From assembly GCF_016808335.1 (NCBI RefSeq), contig NC_053141.1, positions 4,828,711 to 4,892,710 of the forward strand: a stretch of DNA of 64,000 nucleotides. The letters run 5' to 3'. Under the pieces are notes generated by a model that saw only the letters and a list, made by a program, of their open reading frames with translations, was not told where the DNA came from and searched no databases. A program made the translations under genes and the position numbers. The DNA comes from Panicum virgatum (Eukaryota; Streptophyta; Magnoliopsida; Poales; Poaceae). Shown in pieces: positions 45,254-56,061 of the stretch; within the stretch, counting starts at the first letter, position 1, and each line of letters opens with the position of its first letter.

Positions 45254-46045
45254 CTCGATCTAGCGAGTAGATCAGTATTGGGAAAAGAATCAGAGAACAT
45301 AAAGAATCCACATCGGTCTCGTCGGATCGAAAAAGTCAATGTTCAAGAACCCTAACCCTAGATGGTGGGTGCGGATTCGAAAGAATTGCATCATCTCGAT
45401 GCGCATCAGACAAGAAAGAAAGGATTCGACCGAATCGAAGTAAGAGAAAACCTAACCTAGTTCAGAGAAAGGACGGTGAGGAGGGGGTCCTACCTGGGGC
45501 TCACCTCACCGCCGGCCGTAGCCGTGCGGGATAGAACACCCCGAGGTACTGGACTGCCGGCGCTCCACCGCCTCCGTGCGGAAAAGATCGGGCCGCGGCC
45601 GTGCACGCCGCGGTATCGCCGGCGCGCGGACTCGAGCACCGCAGCACGGCCGCTCGACGGCGGAGCGCTCGCGCGAGGGCGAAGGCGCACGCCGGCGAGT
45701 GGGCTAGCGGCGGCGCCGACCATTTTCCTCCGCCTCCATGGGTGGCCACCGCCCTGTGCTTGCTTCTGTGCGGCGCTGGGAAAGAAGAGGGGGAGACGAA
45801 GGAAAGAAGAGGTAGAAGCAAGAAAGGCTCGCTCCAGGGTCACCGGCCTTGTACCGGTGGACGGACCTAGCGGCGCGCCGGCGAGAGAGCCGCCGCCCGG
45901 CGGCGGCGTCCACTCTGGACAGTAGAAAGGGAATGATTGAAATGAAGCTAGGGTTACGGGGGAGGAGCCAGCCGCCAGTTTTGGTCCAGTGAGAAAGCCG
46001 GATGGCCATCCGATCAAGATGGACGGCCAGGTGAAAGTAATCGGG
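45254..46045 (+). other. Leader region of the copia-type element
   Basis: The part next to the primer site is AG-rich. The part at 45470-45950 is GC-rich with frames in several phases that have no recognisable domain (Arg/Ala/Pro-rich). It may be captured sequence. No gag is recognised. Confidence 0.45.
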
Positions 46046-47443
46046 TGCTCTAGCCTAAGAGGGGGAGGGGGTGAATTAGACACTAATAAAAACTTAGACC
46101 TATGGCTCCAACTAGTTTACACAAAACTTGAACTAAAATATGCTATCTAGATGTGCAACTAGGTTGTTCTAGTGTGAAACCCCTATCACAAAAGAGTTTA
46201 GCAACCTATAGCCTTTCCTATCAAGAAACTACTCTATGAAAGTAAAGGCATACAAAATGCTAGTATGAAATACGGAAGCTTAAAGAGTGGGATAGGAGAT
46301 AGCAAACTCTTGACGCGGGTGTTTATCCCGTGGTTCGGTTAGCCACAAAGGCACACCTACATCCACGTTGTTGTAGCACTCATTAAGAGTATTGCTACTC
46401 GGCCACCAAATCTCTTCCGTGAACACAATCACGGTCACCTTGGCCCCGGGTTCCACTAAGGAGCTTCTCCACAAATGATGGGGGTCTCCACGTCCCCCGC
46501 ACAAAGATGTCGCCGCCGCTCCACACCAAGTCGGAGGGTCGATGACGTTGCCGGCGAGCTTCACGCTCCAAGGTGCCGGCGCACCAAGCTCTTGTTTTGA
46601 TTCACTAGAGAACCACAGCACAAAGGCTTGAAGCCTTGCAATCTCACTCTCTAAGAGCTAATCCTTTACACAACACTCTCAAAGTGTGCTAAGGGCTAAG
46701 GATATGATCTTGATGCTTTTGTATGGCTTGGAGATGTTCTTGGGTGTGTGTGGGATGTCCAGCAACTCCAGCAATCTTCAAATGGCCGGGGTGAGGCGTA
46801 TATATAGGCCACCAAGTCTTGTAGCCGTTGCTCCAACGGTTGGCAAAATTCTGCGTACCATCGGATGAACCGATGCCTCTGGCAGGGGTAGCGTCGGTTC
46901 ATCCGGTCACTCATAAACTGAAGTAGCCGTTGAACTCCTGACAGCTGACGCAGTGATCATCGGTTGAACCGATGCTTTGTACCGATGTATCACCGGTTCA
47001 ACCGGTGCTTAAGGATCTTCTCCTGGACGCTGACGTCATTACACCGATGGTATGCACCGATGCCTCACCGGTTCAACCGGTGCTGAAGACTTGGCTCTTG
47101 CGCGACTTGCATCGTCTCTGGAACACAGTACGCCTAAAGCACCGATGCCCTTTCTTGGACCGTCGGTTCAACCGGTGCCTATAGGCTGACTTGGCTTCGA
47201 TTCCCTCCTGCACCAAACATCATAGCGTCGGTTCTTCCGACAAGCGTCGGATGCACCGATGCTTAGGCATCGGTTCTTCCGGTGCTCCTGATCCGAAGAG
47301 CCTTGCTACGCCTATCTTCTCTTTCTCTTTGTCATCACTTGAACCTAAAAGCCTGAGAATGGTCATCTTAACAATCATATTAGTCCAAGTGTTGTGTTGT
47401 CATTCGATCACCAAAATCACTCGAAATAGCATAAATGGTGCCA
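46046..47443 (-). mobile_element. Solo LTR of another copia-type family, inserted in reverse
   Basis: Read on the minus strand it begins TGGCACCATTTATGC, includes ttttggtgatcgaatgac, and ends with the pyrimidine tract attcaccccctccccctc near 46055-46075, the known look of the 3' end of several grass copia LTRs. No internal coding region accompanies it. A 5-bp target duplication was not found at the ends I chose, so both borders are approximate. Between 46860 and 47290 it contains about ten copies of a palindrome like CACCGGTTCAACCGGTG. Confidence 0.6.
46860..47290. repeat. Cluster of palindromes of the type CACCGGTTCAACCGGTG
   Basis: Related sequences (atcggttgaaccgatg, caccggttcaaccggtgc, gcgtcggttcttccg) recur at irregular spacing. 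Each half is close to the complement of the other. They lie in the promoter-side (U3) part of the reverse-oriented LTR. Confidence 0.75.
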
Positions 47444-47768
47444 TGTTCGTTTCACCAGGAAAGGATAGCAGCCAACGGGCCGACTTCTAGCCCAGGCGGA
47501 GGAGGGCAGGCATTGATGGGCTGCGCGCGTGATGCGCTGCTGCTGGGCCGGCAGCCCAGGCGGGCGAGTGGAGCCAGGCCCGAGCCACGTTCGCTGCTGG
47601 ACTGGATCGACTGCGCATGAGCAGGCCGAGCCGAGTTAATGCAAGTTTGGGCATTTTCACAGTAAAACGGGCTGCGGTTCGTTTTTCCTTTGCTGGGCCA
47701 AAGTTCGACTATGCACAGTAACAAAGTTCAAGTTTTATTTTCAGAAGAATGCATTGATAGTTTGTTTA
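47444..47768 (+). other. Leader/gag-region remnant of the copia-type element; no frame recognised
   Basis: GC-rich sequence at 47460-47640 gives Arg/Pro-rich frames with no domain, followed by AT-rich sequence entering the stem-loop array. Confidence 0.4.
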
Positions 47769-48907
47769 TCTCTATTCAATTCGAACCAACGGGAGAATTG
47801 TTTTAGAGAATATACGAATATGACGCTTTTATCTCTATGAAATTTTGAACCAACGGGATAAATTTCTTAGAAAATAGATGAGTATAAAGATGCTTCTGAA
47901 TAAGCGTTTTTGTCAAGTTTCCGCTGCAAAGTAAAAGTTTCATCCTCTATTTAAATTGGAAACAACGGGGAAATTTAAATAGAGGAGTAGAAAGATATTT
48001 TATTTAAAGTTAATTATGGTATTGTTATTTTCTGACCAACGTTGATTATAACAATATTATAATTTCATTGTGATTTTAATTTCAATGTTAATTCTCTGAC
48101 ATTTTTGCATCATAGTGATCATTTTTTCAGAGAATAGAGAAAGACAAAGAAAAGCTTATGAAAGAAAGAAAAGTTCTCCGCTGCAATAAGAAAGATAAAC
48201 TCAGATGAGTTTTTTCCCTGTGGGAAAAAAGAGCCTGTAATTTTAAGGTTAAGAAAAGCTTTCGCTGTTGAAAGTCAAAGAAAGGTTGTTTTGGCACCAT
48301 TTTACCATTGTAAGTGTCAAGTTGAGCATTAGCTTGCTCTTAAAAGAAACGAAATTTAAAGTTTATTATGATGTTGTCATTTTCTGACCAAAGTTGATGA
48401 TGACAATATTATAATTTTTATTCTTGTCATGTGTTCTATTTCTGCCCAATGGTGATATAGAATTGAAAGTAAAGGAAAGTTGTATATTTTAATTTTGACC
48501 AACGTTAAATTAAGACATACAATTCTTCCCAAATAGAGAGAAATTAATAAACAAAAGTTGATTCCGATCAATCTTATAGATAAAGTTTTAAGGTTACTCA
48601 GCTGTATAGTTGAGGTTAAGAAAGAAAAGTGCTTGTTCCATTCTGTTTTTTAGTTGATATGGAAAAGAGATGCAACTTATTCGGAAAGTTTTTTAGTTTT
48701 TTCTCTCACTAAAGTTTTTGTAATATAGAGATTTGTTAAATTTTCTGATTAAATTGGAACCAACGGGAAGATTTAATCAAAAAATAAAGTATATATGCAT
48801 GTTTTAGTCATTGTGACCAAAGTTTCTTCATCCTTCAACAACAGTAAAGATAATGGTTGAAATGAGTTTGGCGCATGTTCAATTTGACCACCGTTGAATT
48901 AAACATG
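47769..48907 (+). repeat. Array of at least nine stem-loops sharing a CCAACG-like loop
   Basis: Stem-loops lie at 47769-47809, 47831-47879, 47944-47985, 48012-48064, 48365-48415, 48434-48462, 48480-48522, 48746-48779 and 48874-48907. Stems are 6-17 bp and differ in sequence. Loops contain ACCAACG (five cases) or close variants (AACAACG, ACCAAAG, CCCAATG, ACCACCG). The best is 47944-47985 with a perfect 14-bp stem. At 48012 and 48365 two related stems differ by a T-A to C-G pair change and use G-T pairs at two positions. A tenth stem without the loop motif is at 48091-48135. There is no open frame of note. Function unknown; RNA structure is inferred. Confidence 0.75.
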
Positions 48908-50349
48908 TGTTACCAATGCATTTAAAGTTTATTACCGCAAGTCGGAAAAGTTTTGGCACTTGTGCCATTCATATCCTGCATGACAGGGAAAGTTTTTGTG
49001 ATGACTCACGTGCGACATGAGTATCACATAAAAGTGAAGAAAACTGGGGGAGCTTTTAAAGTTATCCCAACAATTCTCATGCACTACTATAGTGGCATGT
49101 TGGATAGTGACTTGAAAAGAATCGAAGGACAAAAGAAAAGTTGTATGTGAACCAAGATTGCAAGCATGACTTGCAAAAGTATAGCAAAATGAAGAACTTG
49201 ATGAGTTCTTGAAAGTGCAACAAATCAAGAACTCTGAGGAGCTCTTAAAAAGGAACGAGGAAATGGTACTCCCATTATTTTGTATGACTTGGTCATATGA
49301 ATAAAGTTCTAGTAATGAAATGCTCCTCGTTCACAAGTGTTAAAAATAGTTTCGAAATTATGGCAGCAAAGTTTGTGCCATATTTCGAGGGGTAGAAAGA
49401 TTAGAAAGACAAGAAAGATTAAAATTTAGAGAGAATTTCCCCGCAAAGTTAAATGCGATGTATTTTTAAAAAAGCAAAGATGATCTGTTAAAGTGAATAT
49501 GACCGAAAAAGGAGTACAACGGTCATAACATTGATACCCCAATTACAAAAAAATAAGTAAATTTATGGAGTTTTCAGCTCCAAATAGGACGAAAAGATAG
49601 TTAAGCCTCAAATCAATCGAAAAGAAAAGGTGGTGCTTGAAGCACCCTACGAGGCTTGTAAAGACTGAACCGAGGCTTGTAAGGACTGAACCCAAACACA
49701 AGCTCGAAGATATTCCATCTTTACAATAGATGGGATAATCTGGGGAGTAAGTATGCAAAGAACTCAGGCTTGAAGAGAAGTGAGACTGTATGTTCACTCC
49801 TATGATTCAAGCACTACAATTATCTCATCATATGTTGAGGTGTTGATTAAATGACAGAAATTGAGGTGTCTCATTCATCGAGGTGGCAAGAAGCCATAAA
49901 AGATGTCATGAGACCTAGAAGTTTCAAATTTATTTTGGAACATAGAATAAGTTCCTAACAGAGACAAGACAGTAGGCTATAATGGGTCTACAAGATTAAA
50001 TGTGACTTCAGAGGGAACATGGAAAGTCGCTAAGTACGACTTGTGGCCAAAAGATTTATGCAAAGACAAAGGATAAGTTCTAATGAGACATTTTGTACAA
50101 TCTCATGAAAGAATTCTTTTAGAATCATGGAGACATTGGTGCATACTACTTTTAGAATTGCATCAGATGGATGTTGGTGAAATATCTTCCAATGAAGATT
50201 TGTACGAGAAAGTGTATATACATGACATAACCAAATGGTTTTGTTGAGGAAAGAAAAGAACATCCGAATAATATCTGATGAAATCAGAATAGTGGTATCT
50301 AAAGTTTTATGAGAACAAAAAAAAGTTTTGAGTTTTAAGTAAAGGTCAA
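48908..50349 (+). other. Interior of the copia-type element; no frame recognised
   Basis: This is AT- and AG-rich sequence with only short frames, presumably decayed gag-pol or non-coding filler. No domain could be read. Confidence 0.45.
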
Positions 50350-51450
50350 TGAAAAATGACAAATTACAAATATGCAAAGTTCAAAGAAGGGAAATACCTT
50401 TCCCGCAAAGAGAAGAAAGTTATTATGATCTTTATTTTTTATAAGAAAAATCTCGGTGAAGATCCATTCGCTCTAGGAATGAAAATTCACTGGGATAAAA
50501 GAAAAGGGGTATTAGAAATATCGCAAAGAGCATACCTAGAAAAGGGTTCTAAAGAAATATGGTATGCATGCGAGCAAAGCATACGTCTGTCCTACTGTTA
50601 GTCAAGGGTAACAGTTTTGGAATTTTCAGTATTCCAGGAACCGCTATATGATCGATCAAAAGAGAGTGAAAAAGTGGTTCCATGTGCTTCAGCTGTTGGA
50701 AGCAAGATTAATGCTCAAAAGAATTTACCCTGACATAGCTCAAGTATCCGGGACATTTTGGCAGAAGTCCAGTCCAGCAATAGATCACTGGAATGGAGTT
50801 ATAGAGTGTTTTGCAATTTTGCAAAGTATTGTCAGCCTCATGCTAAGTAAGGAAGGAACATGTGCTTTCAAAAGGTTGTGAGTAAAAAGAATTAAGTTTT
50901 GGCGAGTTTAGTGAAGCCCACAGTAGTAGCTAACACTCGCGTTTGGAGTTTTATTGTGGAAAAGCTCCAAAGCAAAATAGTTGTGATATCATGGGTAGTG
51001 TACTCAAAGTTTAGCATGATATGAGGCTACAGGATAGACAAAATGATTGAGGAACCTTTACCCGGAATTGATAATGGTAGACAACAGCAATATACCATTC
51101 GAATGTTTTTACTCCTATGGCAACATGTCAAGTGTGCTGCCAAACACTATGACGGTGAGTTATATGTTGCAAAGGAGAAAATCCAGAATCATATGAAAGT
51201 ATTGAGCATCAAAGTATCAAGCAAGTGCTTGCGGATCCGCTTACTAAAGGTCTACCGCCCAAGTCGACATGTGTTTTACGGGAGGCCTATGATTTCTGGA
51301 TTACTAAAGGGCCCAAAGAAAGGTTAAGGTCTTGTTTCAATACAGAAAGGTGTATTGTGGCTGTTAGTCTGGCAGTAAGTGATAACTGTCATGATGAAGC
51401 ACGCCCTACGTACCAATCTGCAATGAGACGAGGACCAAGAGCAAAATGAG
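50350..51450 (+). pseudogene. copia RT/RNase H remnant
   Basis: Scattered pieces in changing frames match the end of a Ty1/copia polyprotein: DPFALGMKIHWDKRKGVLEI and SQRAYLEKG (RT, 50460-50550), DHWNGV (50785-50805), KHYDGELYVAKEKIQ (51145-51190) and MLADPLTKGLPP (51225-51260). Many stops and shifts separate them. It is non-functional and establishes the element as copia-type. Confidence 0.8.
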
Positions 51451-51509
51451 TAAAGAAAAAGTAAAGAGTTAAATTCAAGTTGAATAATTTTAAAGTACAG
51501 AGGTGAGAT

Positions 51510-51521
51510 CAAGGGGGAGAA
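51510..51521 (+). other. Polypurine tract of the copia-type element
   Basis: CAAGGGGGAGAA lies directly before the 3' LTR; purine-rich with a G run, as needed to prime plus-strand synthesis. Confidence 0.85.
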
Positions 51522-51952
51522 TGTTAGATTGATCTCCACCGGGCCAGTCCAACGACTGGGCCGAACCTTGACTCGCGTCCTGATCGGGGACGTCTAGCCT
51601 AAGAAGAGGCTGGTGGGCCCCCATTGCGCAGCCCTATAAAGAGGAGGTGGGAACTAGCGGCTCGGGAAACGAGGTTCATCGCCGTCACTGGTTCCACCGT
51701 CCAAAACCCTAACCCGATCTAGAGAGGGGGGCGGTCAGCGATGGGAAGCACCACTATGCCGCGCCATCGCCTCCACCGGCTCGCCGTCGACTACATGACT
51801 GCCTCTACACCGCCGCGATGTACCTCTGCACCGTGCGTCGCTGCCGTAGAGCAGACCTTCACCAACGGACCAGTGATGGGCGACTCGAGTTCCTCAAGAA
51901 CAAGTGAGTCACCCCTCTGATCTACCGCTAGATGATCCAAAAGGTCGTAACA
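51522..51952 (+). repeat. 3' LTR of the copia-type element
   Basis: The 431-bp copy ends GGTCGTAACA and is followed by the CCCTC duplication. A TATA-like box lies at 51635-51641, pointing toward the receptor kinase gene whose start codon is 772 bp past the LTR end. Confidence 0.93.
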
Positions 51953-51957
51953 CCCTC

Positions 51958-52724
51958 GAGGTGTAGGAGGAGCTCTTTGAGAAAGGGAAGAAAGGGGGGA
52001 AAGGGCAGCAAACCTATGGATGAATTGGAAAAGCGAAAGAGACAATGCCGGGCAAAAAAGAGGTTGCGGATGTTGCCTTGTTGTCGCATACAGCAACATG
52101 AACTGTTCATTCAACATCAAAGCCTGCTAGAGGCCCTGATCCTCACTCTTGGTCTCTTGCTGCTGCTTCAAACAGTTCATTTCCCAATGGAATCTTACTG
52201 GCTACTTTTTAAGTTTTTCGTGAAATTTGAAGCTTAATCTTTTAAGAGAACCATCATTTAATTTGAAGCTTCAAACTTTAAAATGTTCTCTTATTTCCTT
52301 TTGTTAAAAAAAAGGTAGTGTTCAGAAAACTATCTCATGCAGGACGAGAGAGAGAACTAGTGCTAATTGTGATGAGGCAATAGGCATGTTCATGCACGGT
52401 ACAACGAAAAAGCCTAAGCTTCCACGTTGCCGCAATGGTGAGAGAGAAAGCAGAGCCCGGTCCGACCAGATCGCCGCCATCATCACCACCTCCACCACCA
52501 CCCCTTCCTCTCCCTCCTCGAGCTCCAGTCTCCACCCCGCGCTTCCACATCCCACTCCTCATGTCGTCCACCACCACCACCTCCTCCGCCTCCATCTCCA
52601 AGCCCCTCATCATGACCTTCACCAGTGCGCCACCACCACCTTTCCCGCCTCCATTTTACCGCCCCCTCGTTCCCCCTGGCACCACCACCGGCACCGTCTC
52701 CCACTCGGCCACTCCTCCCCCGCC
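51958..52724 (+). promoter_or_regulatory. Remaining upstream region and 5' UTR of the PXY-like gene
   Basis: About 770 bp separate the retrotransposon from the start codon. The last 300 bp are CA/CT-rich (caccacc runs), typical of a grass 5' UTR. They stay open in frame with the gene, but the residues there are low-complexity. No certain TATA box was seen. Confidence 0.4.
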
Positions 52725-55700
52725 ATGGCCGCCGCCACGGGCACCTCCTCCTCGTCGCCGTCGCCGCTCCCGCTCCACGGCGGCCTCCTGCTCCTGCTAC
52801 CTCTGCTGACCATCACGACTGCCGCGTCGTCGGCGCCGCTGCCCCTCCTCGCGCTGCTGTCCCTCAAGTCGTCGCTGCGGGACCCGGCCGGCGCGCTCCG
52901 GCCGTGGACGTACGCCGCCGCGGCGTCAGCGGGGGCCACGCGGTCGCTGGCCCCGCCGTGGTGCGCGTGGCCGGGCGTGTCCTGCGACGCCGCCACGGGG
53001 GACGTCGTCGGGATCGACCTCTCCCGCCGCAACCTCTCCGGCACCGTCTCGGCCACGGCGGCGCGGCTGCTGGCGCCGACGCTCACGGTGCTCAACCTCA
53101 GCGCCAACGCCTTCTCCGGGGAGTTCCCGCCGGCCCTGCTCCAGCTCCGGCGGCTCGAGGCGCTCGACGTCAGCCGCAACTTCTTCAACGGCACGTTCCC
53201 CGACGGCATCGCCGCGCTCGCCGCGCTCACCGCGCTCGACGCCTTCAGCAACTGTTTCGTCGGCCCGCTTCCCCGCGGCCTCGGCGAGCTCCGGCGGCTG
53301 GAGCGGCTCGACCTCGGCGGCAGCTACTTCAACGGCAGCATCCCCTCTGAGGTCGGCCAGCTCCGGCTGCTGCGGTTCCTGCGCCTCTCCGGCAACGCAC
53401 TCACCGGCCGGCTGCCGCTGGAGCTCGGCGAGCTCGCGTCTCTCGAGCACCTGGAGATCGGGTACAACGCCTACGACAGCCGCATTTCGGCGGAGCTCGG
53501 CAACCTGACGCAGCTCCTGTACCTCGACATCGCCGTGGCCAACGTCACCGGCCCGCTGCCGCCGGAGCTCGGCAAGCTCGCGCGGCTTGAATCTCTGTTC
53601 CTGTTCAAGAACCGGCTCGCCGGCGCGATTCCGCCGCGGTGGTCGCGCCTCCGTGCCCTGCAGGTTCTCGACCTGTCGGACAACCTGCTTGCCGGCGCCA
53701 TACCCACCGGGCTCGGCGACCTGGCGAACCTCACCACGCTGAACCTCATGAGCAACTTCCTCTCGGGCGAGATCCCGCCGGCGATCGGCGCGCTGCCGAG
53801 CCTCGAGGTGCTGCAGCTCTGGAACAACTCGCTCGCCGGCCGGCTGCCGGAGGCCCTCGGCGCGAGCGGCCGGCTCGTCCGGGTCGACGTGTCGACCAAC
53901 TCCCTGTCCGGCCCGATCCCCGCCGGGATGTGCTCCGGCAACCGTCTCGCGCGCCTCATCCTCTTCGATAACCGTTTCGACTCGGCGATCCCGGCGAGCC
54001 TCGCCGGCTGCTCGTCGCTCTGGCGAGTCCGGCTCGAGTCGAACCGCCTCTCCGGCAGGATTCCGGCCGGCTTCGGCTCCATTGGCAACCTGACGTACCT
54101 GGACCTGAGCTCCAACTCGCTCGCCGGCGGCGGCATTCCTGCTGACCTCGTGACTTCTCCGAGCCTCGAGTACCTGAACATCTCCGGCAACCCGGTCGGC
54201 GGCGCGCTCCCGAACGTGTCGTGGCAGGCGCCGAAGCTGCAAGTCTTCGCGGCGAGCAGGTGCGCCCTCCACGGCGAGGTCCCGGCGTTCGGCTCCGCCG
54301 GGTGCTCAAACCTGTACCGGCTGGAGCTGGCGGGGAACGATCTGACCGGCGCGATCCCCGGTGACATTGACGTCTGCAAGCGGCTTGTGAGCTTGAGGCT
54401 GCAGCACAACCGGCTCGCCGGCGAGATCCCGGCAGGGCTCGCCGGCCTGCCGTCGATCACCGAGGTCGACCTGTCCTGGAACGCGCTCACCGGCGCAGTC
54501 CCGCCGGGGTTCGCCAACTGCACCACGCTGGAGACCTTTGACGTGTCCTTCAACCATCTTGCTGCGCCGGCCGACTCGCGAGGCGGCGGCGAGGGCGAGG
54601 GCAGCTCCGCTCGGCGCAACGCGGCGATGTGGGTTTCCGCCGCCGCGGTCGCGGTCGCCGGGATGACGGTGCTCGCCGTCACGGCTCGCTGGCTCCAGTG
54701 GCGAGACGACGGCGGCACCGCTCCGGTGAACGGCAGTGGGGGTGTGGGCGGTGCGCGGGCGGCCAACGTCGTCGCCGGACCGTGGCGTATGACCGCGTTC
54801 CAGAAGCTCGGCTTCACCGCCGACGAGGTGGCGCGGTGCGTCGAGGGGAGCGAGGGCATCGTCGGCGCCGGGTCGTCGGGCACGGTGTACCGGGCGAAGA
54901 TGCCGACTGGCGAGGTCATCGCGGTGAAGAAGCTGTGGCAAGCGGCGGCGCAGAAGGAGGCAGCCGGTCCGGAGCCGCCGCCGCCGCGGAAGGACCAGCA
55001 GGACGACGGCGGCAGCGGCGACAAGAGGGTGCTCGCGGAGGTGGAGGTGCTGGGCCACCTCCGCCACCGCAACATCGTCCGGCTGCTGGGTTGGTGCACC
55101 AACGGCGAGGCGACGCTGCTGCTCTACGAGTACATGCCCAACGGCAGCCTCGAGGACCTCCTGCACGGCGCCGGCGCCGCCGCCGCGTGGCTGGGCTGGG
55201 ACGCGCGGCACCGGATCGCCGTCGGCGTGGCCCAGGGCGTGAGCTACCTGCACCACGACTGCCGCCCCGCCGTGGCGCACCGCGACCTCAAGCCCAGCAA
55301 CATCCTGCTCGACGCCGACATGGAGGCGCGCGTCGCCGACTTCGGCGTCGCCAAGGCCCTCCGCGGCGCCGCGCCCATGTCCGCCGTCGCCGGCTCCTGC
55401 GGCTACATCGCGCCAGGTACGTGTCTCTGTCTCTGATCGTGCCATGAGCCCATGACATGAACATTTTCGATGTGTAGAGCTAACTCCTAACTGAACATTT
55501 CGTGGTCATGAATAATAATTCAGAGTACATGTACACTCTCCGAGTGGACGAGAAGAGCGACGTGTACAGCTTCGGCGTGGTGCTGCTGGAGATCCTCACG
55601 GGGCGGCGGGCGGTGGAGGCGGAGTACGGCGAGGGGAGCAGCATCGTGGACTGGGTGCGGCGCAAGGTCGCCGGCGGCGGGGCGCGCGACGTGATGGACG

Positions 55701-55897
55701 CGGCGGCGTGGGCGGCGGACCGGCGGCAAAGCGGCGAGGAGGCCCGGGAGGAGATGGCGCTGGCGCTGCGGGTGGCACTGCGGTGCACGAGCCGGAGCCC
55801 GCAGGAGCGGCCGTCGATGAGGGAGGTGGTGTCCATGCTGCAGGAGGCCAAGCGCGGCCGGGAGCTCGAGGCCAAGAAGCAGGCGCAAACAAATTAA
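52725..55897 (+). CDS. PXY: LRR receptor-like kinase, PXY/TDR (TDIF receptor) homologue
   Basis: Two exons, 52725-55416 and 55524-55897 (intron 107 bp, GT...AG, splitting a Glu codon), give 1021 residues. The ATG at 52725 has a strong context (CCGCCATGG) and opens a signal peptide (leucine-rich stretch at residues 20-27). An LRRNT cap (WCAWPGVSC) and about 20 LRRs follow, with PXY-like signatures GGSYFNGSIPSE, LEIGYNAY, LILFDNRFDSAIP and APKLQVFAASRCALHGE. A membrane helix lies at about 634-655. The kinase has GAGSSGTVY, catalytic Lys in IAVKKLW, HRDLKPSN (about 851) and DFG (about 872), so it should be an active RD kinase. In Arabidopsis this receptor perceives the CLE peptide TDIF in vascular cambium. 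The C-terminal Cys-pair cap after the LRRs, seen in Arabidopsis PXY, is missing here. A young retrotransposon lies just upstream. Confidence 0.92.
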
Positions 55898-56061
55898 GAT
55901 CAAGATCATTTAGCTAGCGATCGACGACGACGTGTGCAATGTATACTCAGTAAGCTACCTACTTTGTCATGTTGTCATGTCGTGTAAAATGTCTCCACTG
56001 TATGACGAGTAACAACCCTTCTTTGAGTTTTTTTTTAAGTTTCACATGTCATCTTATCTTA
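55898..56061 (+). other. Presumed 3' UTR of the PXY-like gene
   Basis: Short AT-rich sequence between the stop codon and a Helitron start. No canonical AATAAA was seen before the Helitron, so the transcript end may lie within it. Confidence 0.35.

Larger units (their letters stand above)
44809..51952 (+). mobile_element. Non-autonomous copia-type LTR retrotransposon, complete and young
   Basis: The 7144-bp element is bounded by 431-bp LTRs (TGTTAG...TAACA) and by perfect 5-bp repeats CCCTC at 44804-44808 and 51953-51957. The two LTRs differ at 7 positions by my count (about 1.6%), so insertion is recent. A primer site and purine tract are present. The interior lacks an intact gag or pol; only RT/RNase H debris near the 3' end remains. 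A solo LTR is inserted near the 5' end, and an array of stem-loops occupies 47769-48907. Transposition would need proteins from another element. Confidence 0.92.

Noticed and set aside
45476..46083. Frames of 150-200 codons on both strands in the copia-type leader
   Set aside because: Open on both strands from GC content and lie in an element leader; no gag features.
46860..47290. CRISPR-like look of regularly repeated palindromes
   Set aside because: Spacing is irregular, repeats vary, there are no cas genes, and the context is a plant LTR.
46046..47443. Target duplication for the reverse-oriented solo LTR
   Set aside because: Flanking 5-mers (tcggg and tgttc) differ, so the borders or the solo status remain uncertain.
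52619..55445. Long minus-strand and alternative-frame ORFs across the receptor kinase
   Set aside because: Shadows of the very GC-rich coding exon; the real frame has all LRR and kinase motifs.
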